Assembly: GCA_030035585.1 (NCBI GenBank)
Contig: CM057469.1
Span: 15,990,501 to 16,054,500, forward strand
Direction: 5' to 3'
Origin: Dugong dugon
Lineage: Eukaryota; Chordata; Mammalia; Sirenia; Dugongidae
Length of the DNA stretch: 64,000 nucleotides
Every line of letters starts with the position of its first letter. The first letter of the stretch is position 1. Shown piece by piece: positions 1 through 11,350 of the stretch. The notes under the pieces are model-generated. The model was not told the origin of the DNA. It did not search any database and saw nothing but the letters and a program-made list of their open reading frames with translations. The translations under genes and the position numbers were made by a program.

Positions 1-189
1 GCAAATGGTTAATGTGCTCCATTGCTAACCAAAAGGTTAAAGATTCAAGTCCACTCAGAGGTCCCTCGGAAGAAAGCCCTGGTGATCTACTTCTGAAAAA
101 CCAGACATTGAAAACCCTGTGGAACACAGTTCTGCTCTGACACACATGGAGTCTCCATGAGTTGAAATTAACTGGATAGCAACTGGTTA
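1..189 (+). mobile_element. AfroSINE, type B, cut by the window edge
   Basis: A tRNA-like head (GCAAATGGTTAA, CTAACCAAAAGGTT) is followed by the body with GGTGATCTACTTCTG and ACACACATGG. The head of the element lies outside the window. Type B here means copies with the CTACTTCTG and ACACACATGG body; type A copies instead have CTGTCCTATAGGGTCGCTATGAG. Confidence 0.9.
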
Positions 190-196
190 CTGGTTA

Positions 197-347
197 GAAG
201 CTGAACTAGACAAAGAAGGACCTCCCCCAAGAGCCACACCCTGAATTTGGACTTCGAGCCTCCTAAACTGTGAGGAAATAAATTTTTGTTCTTGAAAGCC
301 ACCCATTTGTGGTATTTTTGTTACAGCATCATGAGGTAGCTAAGACA
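197..347 (+). mobile_element. MaLR (MLT1-like) LTR, 3' part
   Basis: The block ends with an AATAAA followed by the typical MaLR 3' end (AGCCACCCATTTGTGGTATTTTTGTTA), and is joined directly to the preceding SINE. The 5' part of the LTR is missing. Confidence 0.7.
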
Positions 348-349
348 CG

Positions 350-690
350 ACCTCAGAGAGTTGTTGTGAAGATTAAATGAGACTGTATCTGGCAGCTTTT
401 TTTTTTTTTTTTTGAAGGATGATGGCTTTAGTAATTAATGACTGCCAAATCAAACGATGCAAAGAGGTGAACACATGTAAAGTGCCTCTTAGGGTCACCA
501 GAGTTTAGCAAATAAAAATACAGGATGCCCAGCCCAGCTATATTCGAATTTCAGATGAATGTGGAATAAGAGTTACTCCTCGTTTATCTGAAATTCAAAT
601 TCAACTAGGTGTCCTCTGTTTATCTGGCAATCCTACTCACTCTGTGCCTGGCACTTAGCAGGTGGTCAGTAAATCCCAGTTCTTTTCCTT
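350..690 (+). repeat. MIR SINE remnant split by a palindromic DNA element
   Basis: Left part (about 350-490) has GTTGTTGTGAAGATTAAATGAG and CACATGTAAAGTGCCTCTTAG; the right part (637-690) has GTGCCTGGCACTTAGCAGG. Together these match the middle and 3' part of a MIR. The A/T run near 400 also interrupts it. Confidence 0.6.
491..636. mobile_element. Palindromic non-autonomous DNA transposon (MITE-like)
   Basis: The two ends are imperfect inverted repeats: AGCAAATAAAAATACAGG on the left and a diverged inverted copy on the right, with GAATTTCAGAT on the left and ATCTGAAATTC on the right nearer the centre. It resembles an old mammalian palindromic MER element and sits inside a MIR. I cannot assign a family name. 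Confidence 0.6.
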
Positions 691-850
691 TCCTCCTGAG
701 AATGCCTCTCTCTGGACACAAAGGCGGTGTGTACTTCTATTCATGGACTTCATGAGATAAGCACCCGAGATGTCAGTTCATGTCTTTCTTCATTCTTTGT
801 AAGTATTTCTCTGTGTTACCAGAAAAGCACAGACTTTCTTTCTGTACCTT

Positions 851-1606
851 TGTTGTTGTTTTTAGGTGTTGTTGAGTAGATTTTCAAGTCATAGTGACCC
901 TATAGGACAGAGAAGAACTGCCCCACAGGGTTTTCTTGGCTGTAATCTTTACGGGAGCAGATTGCCAGCTCTTTCTCCTGAAGAATCACTGGGTGAGTTC
1001 GAACCGCCAACTTTTTGTGATGGTTAAGTTTGTGTGTCAGCTTGGCTGGGCCATCATTCTCAGTGGTTTGGCAATCATATGTTGTGATCACTTCCATGAT
1101 GAGATTTGATGTAATGTGATCACCTCCATGATGGGATCTGCTGTGAGTAGCCAATCAGTTGAAAGGGAGTTTCCTTGGGTATGTGGCCTTTGTCCAATAT
1201 AAGTGGACATTCTGGCAAGGCTTGTGGGCTTTTGCTCCCTCAGGATCCTGCAGCTGGCTCCTGTTCATCTGACCTCCGGTTCTTGGAACTTAAGCTAGCA
1301 GCTCACCTGCAGTCTTGCCTGCTGGTCTTGGGATTCTTCCATGTTCGCAGCCTGTGAGCAAGAGCCCTACTCTCTGACCTGCCGATCTTGAGTTCTTCAG
1401 CCCCTGTGGCTACATGAATCAGGAGAAGCCTCTAGCCTGACCCCATGGGACATTCCAGCCTCTACAACCACATGAGCCATTTCCTTTATATAAATATCTC
1501 TATATAGATATTTATACACTTTACTGATTTTGCTTCTCTAGAGAACCCAGCCTAAGACACTTTCAGTTAGCAGCCGAGCACTTAACTCTTGCTCCACCAG
1601 GGCTCC
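851..1606 (-). mobile_element. AfroSINE, type A, interrupted by an LTR
   Basis: The minus-strand SINE is in two pieces, 851-1015 and 1560-1606. The body (CCTATAGGACAGAG, GGTTTTCTTGGCTG) breaks off in CCAACTTTT and resumes with TTTCAGTTAGCAGC up to CCAGGGCTCC. The interruption is the LTR at 1016-1559. Confidence 0.9.
1016..1559 (+). mobile_element. Solo ERV-L-like (MLT2-type) LTR
   Basis: The element begins TGTGATGGTTAAGTTTGTGTGTCAGCTTGG and ends in TCTAGAGAACCCAGCCTAAGACA, which are the ends of MLT2-class ERV-L LTRs. It starts with TG and ends with CA and is flanked by CTTTT (1011-1015) and CTTTC (1560-1564), a 4-of-5 target duplication. No internal proviral sequence is present. Confidence 0.85.
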
Positions 1607-1898
1607 TTGTACCTTGGTTAGTGGGGAAAATTAACGTCACATCTAGAAACACAGTGTATTGTGAAAGGGACATATTGAGGACCAATGGCCTGGCTTTAAT
1701 GACCAATTCAAGTAAATTGAGAGCACATCAGAGTCTCCCAGACTGTCATGTTGACCACTTCTTGTTTCTCCCTGAAGATATTCATTCCTCACCTAGAAAT
1801 GGCAGGGAGGCTGTGACTGAGAACCAGGAGATGTGTCTGTTTATTCAATATTAAGATCTACTCTTTAGGTTCATTAGATACTTAAGTGAATACCCTCT

Positions 1899-2090
1899 AA
1901 AAACAAAATAAAACCAGTTACTGTGAAGTCGACTCTGACTCATGGCGACCTGACGTGTGTCAGAGTAGAACTGTGCTCCACAGGGTTTTCAGTGGCCGAT
2001 TTTTCAGAAGTAGATTGCCAAGGGTGAATTCAAACTGCCAACCTTTTAGTTAGTAGCTGAGCACGTAACCATTTGCACCACCCAGGGACA
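1899..2090 (-). mobile_element. AfroSINE, type B
   Basis: Minus-strand copy running from an A-rich tail at the left to CACCACCCAGGGACA, with GTGTGTCAGAGTAGAACTG in the body. Confidence 0.9.
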
Positions 2091-2130
2091 CCTCAATACC
2101 TTCTATGTGCTACTTACTCTTGTAGCTGAT

Positions 2131-2303
2131 ATAAACCAAAACCAAATCAAACCTGTTGCTGTCGAGTCGATTCCAACTCATATCAACCGTATAGGACAGA
2201 GTAGATCTGTCCCATGGGGTTTCCAAGGAGCAGCTGGTGGATTTGAACTGCCGACCTTTTGGTTAGCAGCCTGAGCTCTTAACCACTTCACCACCAGGCC
2301 TTC
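2131..2303 (-). mobile_element. AfroSINE, type A
   Basis: Minus-strand copy with GTCGAGTCGATTCCAACTC at the tail end and the tRNA-like head (GGTTAGCAGCCTGAGCTCTTAACC) near its right end. Confidence 0.92.
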
Positions 2304-2312
2304 TCTAGGTGA

Positions 2313-2424
2313 TACACCCATTGCCACCGAGTGGATTCCGACTCATAGCGACCCTATAAGACAGAGTAGAACTGCCCGATAGGGTTTCCAAGGATTCGAA
2401 CTACCGACCTTTTGGTTATAGGGG
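2313..2424 (-). mobile_element. AfroSINE, type A, internally deleted
   Basis: Minus-strand copy of about 110 bp. The part between the CCAAGG of the body and the GATTCGAACT of the head has been lost. It follows the previous SINE almost head to tail. Confidence 0.85.
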
Positions 2425-3684
2425 CCTCAAAAATGAAGCAGACGAGGCCAGAGCCCTCAGAGGCCTTGCGTTGTAGTGAGAGAGCAGATCTCCATGCAAA
2501 CCATGAGAAGGGTGGATCCAAAGGAGCGTGGGGGCACAGGATGGAGTGTGGGCTGCGTGTGGAACCCCCTGGGCTCCAAGCTGGAACACTCGAGTGGGTT
2601 GGATGGTGTGAAGGAGTATACGCAGAGAAGAACGGTCGGGAGGAGGGACAGCCGCAGTTAGTGGGTGGGGAGAAGAATAGGAAACCAGCAAAACAGGCTG
2701 AGGAGAGGCGGTGGAGTAGAAAGGCTGGGTGTCGAGGATGAGGGAGCTGGGTCTGAGGCCCTCCACCCTGTAGCAGGTTTTGTCCTGAGTCAGGCCTGGC
2801 CTGGCGCTCTTGTTACTCAGTAGTCTCATCTCTCACGCAGACCCTTGACCTGGGCCCAGTGCTGCGAATTGCCTGTGTGGTGTTACATAAGGCCCCTCCT
2901 CAGCTGCTGAGGTTTCTCTGGATTCCAGGAACATCTTCCTCTTCTTTCCATTTCTAACTGCACCCCACCCCAGCTGCTATCCTCCCTCTACTACTCATGT
3001 GTCAGGTATCATGGCTTCCGCACCCCCCCCCCCAGTTTGGGCTCCCCCTCAGCTTAGTCACCCTGCAGCCATGTTGGCACCAAAGCTGTTCACAGCCCCC
3101 TCATGGACGCTCTGGTCCCCGGGATCCAGCCCACAGCTCCCCGACGCGCGGAGGCTTGTGCTGTGCTGGCCCCGCCCCGGTAAAGGTCAGCTCCCCAGCC
3201 TTGGGTTTGGAGCGAACAGCTGAGGGGAGGGCTCAGATCAAGACAGCTGGGTCTAACTCCTGGTCCTTTTCTGAAATCCATGCTGTAAACTGCACTGGGA
3301 ACTCAGTTTCCTATTAACAAATCAGTTTATCATATCAGTTCAGCTCTTTGCTCCTTAAAGGATTCAGCAGATGGATCCTGAGATGTGGTCCCAGCACTGG
3401 TCTCTTCTAAAAGAAAATGGATGGACACCAGACCACTCTGGCTGGGCTCTGGTTTTCTGAAAAGGCCTTCTCCAGTCCCAGGGTAGCTCGGCTCACAGAG
3501 GCCCACGTCCACCCCTCTCCTCCTGCTCTCTGATGGAGCTGAGGGGGCCACAGTCCCAGGCCTCTCACTTCTCCATCCTGGTGGCCACCGGGTTTGTGAA
3601 AGCAGGCACAGCTGGTGTCTCCGTTGGCTTTTTCTGCATTAAAAAAAAAAAAAACAAAAAACCCTAATGCGGCTTCCTCACATG

Positions 3685-3915
3685 CTGGCTAGGTGGAGTT
3701 CCATTGTGGCCTCAGCTCTCAGCTCAGAACTGGCACACCACCACTTCTGCTGCATTATATTAGCCAAAGTCACAAGGCCAGCCCAGATTCAGGTAATGGG
3801 GAAACAGACTTTACCTCTTAATGGGAGAGCTGCAAAGGCACATTGTCAAGGACACTGGATGCAAGAGGAGTGGAGAATTAAGGCCATTTCTGCAATCTGC
3901 CATAGTTGGTTAACG
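3685..3915 (-). repeat. Old interspersed repeat, family uncertain
   Basis: The stretch with TTAGCCAAAGTCACAAGGCCAG, GGGGAAACAGACTTTACCTC and GCAAAGGCACATTG resembles a dispersed mammalian repeat of LTR type. I recognise the pattern but cannot name the family with confidence, and the orientation is a guess. Confidence 0.4.
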
Positions 3916-4759
3916 CGCAGTTTACTCTAGATCTGTTATTTGTTAAGTGGGGCTAAAGATATGGGATTGTTGTGGGGATTAGGTGAGGTAATGTAGAAAG
4001 ATGCTAATTCTAATGAATACTCATTAAGTATATGTTAATAACTGCTCAATGAATTGTACATTAATAATAATAATAGTTACACTGTTGACAATTGGAAAGT
4101 CAGGAAGGTAGAGACCATCAAGCACACTTGGCTAGTCCAAAGGACAGTATATGATAGTGCCCTATTTTCCCTTCTTGGTGGATTATTAGTCTGTCTCCAT
4201 CCACCTAGAATGGTCCTCAGGGAGCACCTCCTCAGTAGCCCCCTTTTTTTCCCCACAACCCCACAACCCCTGTGGTCCCTCAGGTTCCTCTTTTCTGCTC
4301 TGGCTCAGCCTTCTGTCACGTGATGAAAAGGGGGGCTGTGAGAGGAGGCAAGAGATCTTCATGTTCTGTGCTCAGGAGGAGCAGGAAGAAGAAAACAATC
4401 AGAGTGACACAGCTAGAGGACAAATGAGCCTTTCTTTTCTCAAGCAGCTGTCCCCAGCTGTGTGGGTTTTGGGTCATATAGTATGTGGCCCGGCAGCCGT
4501 ATCTTTTGACAATAGTGAGTACTTCCTATAGCATTGCTCCAGTGTCGTGTTATCCTATTAGAATCTCTGACCATCTTCAATGTCCTAGCTGGTATGGGCA
4601 GGGCTCTGGGTGGGGCTTTGAAAGTAAGTACCCTTGTGCCCAAGAGGCAAGCAGAACAGGCCCTCTAGGATTCTAGTCAGACACTATATGATTGTTTTAA
4701 GAACCAAACAGAATGGCCCACTTCCTGCTACCCTTCCTTCCCCACCATTCACACGTTGA

Positions 4760-5300
4760 CTAGTGACATCCCTCTGCCAGTTATCTATTGCTGTACAACG
4801 ATCTACTCCAAAACTTAGTGGTGTGACATATCCATTTTATTATGCTCATCAATTTTATGGGTCAGGAATTGGGACAGGACACGGTGGGGATGGCTTGTCT
4901 CTGCCTCATGATGTCTGGGGCCTCAGCTGGAAAGTCTCAAAGGCCAGGGGTGACTCAATGCCTTGGGGATGGAATCTTTTGGAGGCATCTTCACTCACAT
5001 ATCTGATGATTGATACTGGCCATCAGCTTGGACCTCAGCTGGGCTGTTGGCTGGAACATCTACACGAGGCCTCTCCATGTGGTTTCTCTGCATGGGCTGT
5101 TTTGGGCTTCCTTACATCATGGCAGCTAGTTTCAAACTTGAGCAGCCCAAGATTCAGGAAGTGAAAGCTGCCAGTTTCTTAAAGCCTGAGCCCGGAAACT
5201 AGCACAGTGCTCCTTCCACTGTATTCTGTTGGTCAAATGATCACAGAGCACAGATTCAAGAGGAGGGTGTATGGGCCCCAGCTCTCAATAGAGCATGTCA
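4760..5300 (-). repeat. Old interspersed repeat of LTR type, family uncertain
   Basis: The block begins with TTATCTATTGCTGTACAACGATC and contains GGGTCAGGAATTGGGACAGG, GGGCCTCAGCTGG and CATGTGGTTTCTCTGCATGG. This order is that of a common mammalian interspersed repeat. The family and orientation are uncertain; the 133-residue open frame across it is a by-product. Confidence 0.45.
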
Positions 5301-5879
5301 AAGAATTTGTGCCATGTTTTAAAACCACCACACTCTCATTTGGAAAAAAGATGGTCCAATTTATCATTTCTCTGCTTGATTTTATAATACCTTGCTTCTC
5401 TGTTAGTCAGCACTGTCAATCCCTTACTCAGCATTCTTTTACCCTTTACCCGCTTTCCAAACAGAACTCATACCTTCAGTCTGGAGTCCACCCCTCCTTC
5501 ATGCAGTCTAGGCATTTTAGGGGGAACTGACTTCACTTTGAGCTCCAGAGGTGAGCCCAACTGCTTAAACCAACCAGCACATTCGATTTCCCTGGCCAAA
5601 TCATTGGTTCAGGGGTGGCCATGTGACATAAACAATCCAGTCTGAGTAAGTCTCAGGACTCCTGCTTAGAATGCTGGGACAGAAATGATCTGTCTCCTCT
5701 GCACAAGTGGTATGTAGATGTGAGGGCTGGGATTGCTGCAATCGTTTTGCCACCATGAGGGAAGTTGGCCTCATGATAAAGCTGACATCACAAAAGACAG
5801 AGCAGAGGGATGGAAGATACTGATTCCCAGTTGAATCATTGAGCCACTGAATCAAACCAACCCTGAATTCCTATTAATA

Positions 5880-6325
5880 ATAAAAATAGTGAACAGTTAC
5901 TCAGCACTTAATATATTTCAGACACGTTAAATGCATATTCTCAATTAAGCCTCACACAGAGCCCTGGATATGGACATTATTATATTATAATCTCCATCTT
6001 ACAGATGAGGGACCCTGGCTGGCGCAAACAGTTAATGCTCTCAGCTGCTAAGCAAAAGGTTGGGGCACCTCAAAAGAAAGTTCTGGTGATCTGCTTCCAA
6101 ACAAACAGTCATTGAAAACCTGACACACACACGGTCGCCGTGAGTCAGAATTGACTCAATAGCAACTAGTTTTTTGGTAACAGATGAGGAAATAGGCCTG
6201 AACAGTTTCAATGCGGAGACAGGCCTCCAGAGGTTTAGTAACTTGCCAAGTTCACACAGCCAGGAAATGGTAAGGTCAGGAATCAAACTCAGCAGTCTGA
6301 CTCCAGAGCCCATCCTCCTAACCAC
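5880..6325 (-). repeat. MIR SINE interrupted by an AfroSINE
   Basis: Minus-strand MIR in two parts, 5880-6010 and 6180-6325 (CAGATGAGGAAATAGGCC, TAACTTGCCAAGTTCACACAGCCAGG). The interruption is the SINE at 6011-6179. Confidence 0.85.
6011..6179 (+). mobile_element. AfroSINE, type B, inserted in a MIR
   Basis: The short copy runs from GACCCTGGCTGGCGCAAACAG to GACTCAATAGCAACTAG. It is flanked by a perfect 10-bp target-site duplication ACAGATGAGG (6001-6010 and 6180-6189). Confidence 0.95.
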
Positions 6326-7077
6326 TACTCCGTACTGCCTTTCTAAAATTTTCCAGTTATGTGAACAGATAAACCCTTCATTATTGAAGCCCCTTTGCTC
6401 TAGTTATTTCCAAAATAAAGAACACGACAAACAACTGTCATACGCACTGGTGACATGAGCAGCAACGCAGCCACTGCTTGAAGAAAGCTATCCTGAGCCC
6501 AATCCCCATGAGCCCTGGCAAGAAGTTGCCCCGGGCCCTGGGAACACACACCTGCGCCACCCTGCTGGGTATGGCTCCAGGAAGGAGCAGGTGTGTTTGC
6601 CAGGCCAGTGAGGAGTCACCCCCCCAGACAGGAAGCATCTGAGCAAAAGCCCCACACGAGACTCCCTCTGTCTTCCCTCCTTCCTCGTGGTCCTTAGGGA
6701 GGTAGGGCACCAGCTCAGCCGGGCACCTCCTTTTCTGCTTCTTGTTGCTGTGTTGCCACCTAATGAATCCAGCAAGGTCTCCTTACAGTCTCGTGGGACC
6801 AGAGTCCTCTCCTGGTTTCCAAACAAGAAGCATCAGCGTCCCCCCTGCTCATCCCACCTCCAGCAGATGAGCCCAAGCCCTCCTGCTCGGCTGAGAGCCC
6901 AACCTGGCTTGGTTAACTGGGAATGATGCCCTAGAATTGGGGGCCACATTCCAGAGACATTCCTGGAAGTTCGGGGCCTTTGGTCGCAGCCCTGGCACAG
7001 TCACATAGGATTGTTTGTTTTCTTGTGTCCGTACATCATTTGTTCCCTAGTTTTTCTGACCTCTATACTGCCTGCAA

Positions 7078-7450
7078 GGTCCCTGGGTGATGCAAATGGT
7101 TTGTACTCGACCCTGGTGGCGTAGGGGTTAAGAGTTCGGCTGCTAACCAAAAGATCGGCAGTTTGAATCCACCGGCCGCTCCTTGGAAGCCCTATGGGGC
7201 AGTTCTATTCTGTCCTATGGGGTTGCTATGAGTCGGAATCGACTTGACGGCAACGGGTTTGGTTTCTGTGGTACTAACCTAAAGATTGGCGGTTCAAACC
7301 CACCTAGTGGCGCCATGGAAGAAAGATCTAATGGTCTGCTTCTGTAAAGGTTTCAGTCAGGATAACCCTACGGAGCAGTCCTACTCTGACACACATGCGG
7401 TCTCCATGCATCAGAATTGTCTGGGCGGTAACGAGCTTGGTTTTGGTTTA
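7078..7450 (+). mobile_element. AfroSINE, type B, interrupted by a type A copy
   Basis: The head CCCTGGGTGATGCAAATGG (from 7081) is separated from the rest (CTAACCTAAAGATTGGCGG, then ACACACATGCGGTC) by a complete second SINE at 7109-7265. Confidence 0.88.
7109..7265 (+). mobile_element. AfroSINE, type A, inserted in a type B SINE
   Basis: A complete copy: GACCCTGGTGGCGTAGG, an intact B-box-like GCAGTTTGAATCC, CTGTCCTATGGGGTTGC, and the tail GACGGCAACGGGTTTGG. It is among the least diverged SINEs of the window, consistent with a late insertion. Confidence 0.93.
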
Positions 7451-8004
7451 CGTTGCCTTTTCTCTGTGGCCTGTGAGGTGCTGTTTGGCAGACTTCCTGC
7501 CGAGCTGGAACTCAACAGGTGCCTACAACTTATTTTTAACTGAAAAATTATTATTATTATTTTTTTTAAAAAGAGCAAAGTTCATCTATAACTCTGTATC
7601 TTCATTTTGGCTTGTTACACGCCAGTCCTTATCCACATACACAAATATTTTTCAACAGTCACCCTCACCGGATATGTACTATTTTTGTAATTTCACTTAA
7701 AACACCTTCCCGTCTTTCTGCATTGTCATCGTAATTATAATTTTTGCTGGCTGCCTAATACGGTGGCACACGCATAACAGCCGAGCCTCAGGCTTCACGA
7801 GGCTGATGTGGTGAACTTAGCGATTGTATCCGGTGGGACAAGCGGCGGCATCACTGGCCACAAGCCACTATCAGAGCAGGATTCATTGAGATCTTCCAGT
7901 TCATTTTCATATCCATAGTTAATAACTCCTTCTTCATCAAGATTCTGCTCCACTTTGCCTCCTGGGGGAGACGTTCCTGATCACCTCCCTCCCCCTAGTC
8001 TGTG

Positions 8005-8553
8005 TTAGATCTCTTACTGAGGGTGTACTGTGTGCCAGGCAGTGTTCCTAGGACTTTGTATGCATGAAATTTAATCCTCACATCATCTCCTCGAGGCAGG
8101 CAGCTATCATTATGATCTTCGTTTGACAGGTGAGGAAACTTGGGCCTAGAGACGCTAAGTCACTAGTCAAGGTCTCACAGCTTATTGGCCATGGAGGTAC
8201 ATTTGGACCTTGGCTTTCCTTTTTTTCTTTTTTTTAATTGTTGTGCTTTAAGTGAAAGTTTACAATTCAGGTTAGTCTCTCATACAAAAATTTATACGTA
8301 CATAGTTATGCGACCCTAATTGCTCTCCCTATATTGTGACAGCACCTTCCTCCCCTCCACCCCAGATTTCCCGTGTCCATTCAGCCAGCTCCTGACCCTC
8401 TCTGCCTTCTCATCCGGACAGGAGCTGTCCATTTAGTCTCATGTATGTACTTGAGCTAAGAAGCACTGTCTTCACGAGTATCATTTTATGCCCCATAGTG
8501 GACCTTGGCTTTCTGAGGCCAGAGCCTGACTTTGTAACCACTGTGTGACCTGC
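8005..8553 (-). repeat. MIR SINE interrupted by an L1 3' end
   Basis: Minus-strand MIR in two parts, 8005-8218 and 8499-8553 (GAGGAAACTTGGGCCTAGAG, AAGGTCTCACAGC, then CCAGAGCCTGACTTTGTAACC). The interruption is the L1 at 8219-8498. Confidence 0.8.
8219..8498 (-). mobile_element. L1 3' end, strongly 5'-truncated
   Basis: On the minus strand this is the L1 3' UTR plus poly(A) tail, seen as a T-rich run at 8221-8236. It is flanked by a perfect 15-bp target-site duplication TGGACCTTGGCTTTC (8204-8218 and 8499-8513), the hallmark of LINE-machinery insertion. Confidence 0.95.
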
Positions 8554-8979
8554 CTCCCTGCCTCGCCCCTCTGCAGCGCTCACCATGCACCGTGCTTTCT
8601 GTGATTCGTTTCTCTCTCTCACTACCCGAGGGATTCTTGAGGAGAAGGACTCTGTCTTTTTTGTATTACGGTGGATTTAGCCCCGTTCTCGGCATATAGT
8701 AGGTGCTTCATAAATGCTAACTGAATACATAGAAAAGTGAGTGGATGAATTAGACACAACTTTAAGGAAGAGGCAGCTTTCCACGTGGGAATGCTGGCTT
8801 CCAGGCCTAGATGGTGTGATTGGAATGTTCCGCTGCTACTGGTGAGGCTGGCGGGGCTCAGGGCAGGATAAGGCACTGCTGTTTCTCCTACCTGCTCCGT
8901 ATGTGTTGCCACAGCTGAGGGTGCCTGGAGGCCACTCTCCCCCAGCACTCCCAGTGGTGGCCCTGCCGGCTGTGAGCTC

Positions 8980-10970
8980 CACACTCAGCCTAAGTCAGCA
9001 GGAGAGTGACTTGTGTTTAGCCAGCTCAACACCGAGCACATGGTAGGCGCTTCGTGAGTGTTTGATGCAAAGGTTCGCCCACGAACCTGGATGTTTTAGC
9101 CCAGGATGCTGTGGATTAAAAGCACCTGTAAAGGGAAGGGGTCAGGGCGGGACTCGGGATCCCCCTTCTCAGTTGCGGCAGTGTCCCCAGAAGAGCAGCC
9201 CCTGGGTGCCATCAGGGTGCAGGCCCTCGCCAGGCTCCCTGGCAGCTGTCCGCTTTGGCAGAGCCCTTCTCCATTTTTAATCCCAGTGTCTACCCATCGG
9301 TGGAAATTTCATCTCGTCAGATTGCAAATGCTCGGGAGATGGAAGCTGTGTTTCCTCCTCCAACCAATGTCCCCGCCGCTGCCCTCACCCACCTTTCCAC
9401 CCGACTGAGCACTCTATGCACCGCCCCTGCTGGCAGGTGGGAAGGATGAACCTGAGTCTCCAGGGCCGTCCTGGGGTCTCCTGCCTGGGCCCTCACACTC
9501 TTTCCAACTCCATCCCCTTATTCACCTTCTGACATTTAAAGTCCAGAATCTGTCGTGACAAGGCTCAGCACCAGGGAACTGAGAAATGCCATGGGGTTGA
9601 GTTTCTGCTCACTTCAGACCCAGGGGCCTCAGGGAGGTGACCTAAGGCATCAAGTGCTGGTGTGCAGCCCCCAGCACCTCAAGTCCATCCTGTGCTGGGA
9701 GCACATTTTGGAGCTTGTTAGAGGTCTAGGAGTTGGGAGGGGAATGTGCTGACAGGCCCAGGGGCACCATCACAGTGAATTATCCGCTCCAGCCACCTGG
9801 CCTCCAGAAGGGTGATCAGAGGAGGGGGCTGCTCTCGTTTTCTCCTTCCTCCAAAGGAAGGTCAGCAGATTGATTTGTGGTAGCCGGGGGGCTGGCTCCC
9901 TGTGCTCCTTCTGACCTGCTGTGGAGCCTTCCAGCCGGAACATCTGAGACACGCACTAACAATGTCAGCAGCCGAGGACTGTTACTCCTTGGCCATCTGA
10001 AGACTTCCTCCCGCTGCCTTTCCCCGCGCTCCTCAGTCCTTGGTCCCCAAGTGGCCCCTCAGCCTTTGCCTGGGGCCCGGGGAGGAAGGAAGAGTGTTTG
10101 CCCCAAGCTGCCATTTTCTGACCAAGAAGAGCAAAGAGGGGCTCTGGGGAAGAGGGGGATGTGGCCCCGGGTGCACCTTCTCTCTGCTGCGTAGAACAGA
10201 TGGCCACCTGCTCACCCTTTCTTCTTCTTTTCCTGTGAAGCCCTGCTTGGGAAGATTTAAGTCTTCATAAATTCATTTCCTCATCTCTAATTGGTCAAAG
10301 GTGGATGGAATGGCCATTAGAGTAGCTGACAGGCAGGAGACAACCCCCAGTTACTCTGCCGAGGTGATGGGATTCCACCCTTTTGCCACCAGTCCATGAT
10401 ACATGGGTCCAACGCTGGCAGAGACTGAAACTTGTTTCGAAGAACTTTAGTATGGTCAGGGTGACTGAAATACCAGAATTCTCCCTGATTTCCCTTGCAT
10501 TGTCCTCTGTCGGTTTTATATTCTGTCACCTCTTTGCATGTTCCTTGATGGCCTGGACAGGAAGCCCTAGAATAGTGTTGGGTCTACAAAGTACTTTCTG
10601 AATGAATGATGAGGCACATTTCCTGGGAGAGGAAACAGCCACCCTCACAGCATCACAGATCTCCTCAGCCTCGAACCCTGTGCTAACGCGTCCTTCCGAT
10701 CACAGAGACCCTTCAGCCTCTAAGACACCCCGGGCCCCGCTGGTACTGGTCTGCATGCAGCCTTCCTCTCTTGCCTAGTGCAGCCTTCTCCTTGTGCTCT
10801 GCTTCAGAGTTATCAAGCTGAAGACACAGACAGTGTCTTTCCATGGCACATACGAACCCATGATGTCCAAAATCCTCTTGAGAAAGCAGAGCCCAAAGGA
10901 GGACAGCTGGCAGAGGGAGCGTGCTGAGCCACCTCACGGGCCATGGCCTTACTTTCTGCAGACCTATCCT
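8980..10970. other. Intronic stretch without recognised genes or repeats
   Basis: About 2 kb of unique-looking sequence of mixed composition. Short open frames occur on both strands, overlap one another and show no family resemblance. Confidence 0.5.
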
Positions 10971-10980
10971 GGCTTACTTG

Positions 10981-11148
10981 GAGTCCTTGGGTAGCACCAA
11001 CAGTTAAGTGCTCAAATGCTAACCAAAAGGTTGGAGTTTGAGTCTATACAGAGGCACCTCAGAAGAAAGGCCTGGTGATCTACTTCTGAAAAATTAGCCA
11101 TTGAAGACCCTATGGAGCACAGTTCTACTCTCATACACATGAGGTCAC
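10981..11148 (+). mobile_element. AfroSINE, type B
   Basis: Copy from GAGTCCTTGGGTAGCACC to ATACACATGAGGTCACC; its tail is replaced by the third SINE type described next. Confidence 0.88.
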
Positions 11149-11350
11149 CTGTCAGTGGAGGCTTGCGCGTTGCTGTGATGCTCAACACGTTTCAGCGGAG
11201 CTTCCAGACTAAGACAGACTAGGAAGAAAGGCCTGGTGATCTACTTCTGCAAAGTAACCAGTGAAAACCCTATGGATCACAGTGGTCCAATCCCATTGTA
11301 TGTGGGGTCGCCATGAGTTGGAGGCAGACTCAACAGCAGCTAACAACAAC
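11149..11350 (+). mobile_element. Type C SINE (RTE-related), lacking its head
   Basis: The body (GTTGCTGTGATGCTCAACACG, GACTAAGACAGACTAGGAAG) and the tail CAGCAGCTAACAACAAC match the tRNA-Gly-headed copies at 33990 and 38027. The head is absent and the element is fused to the type B SINE on its left, which suggests template switching or a secondary deletion. Confidence 0.8.
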
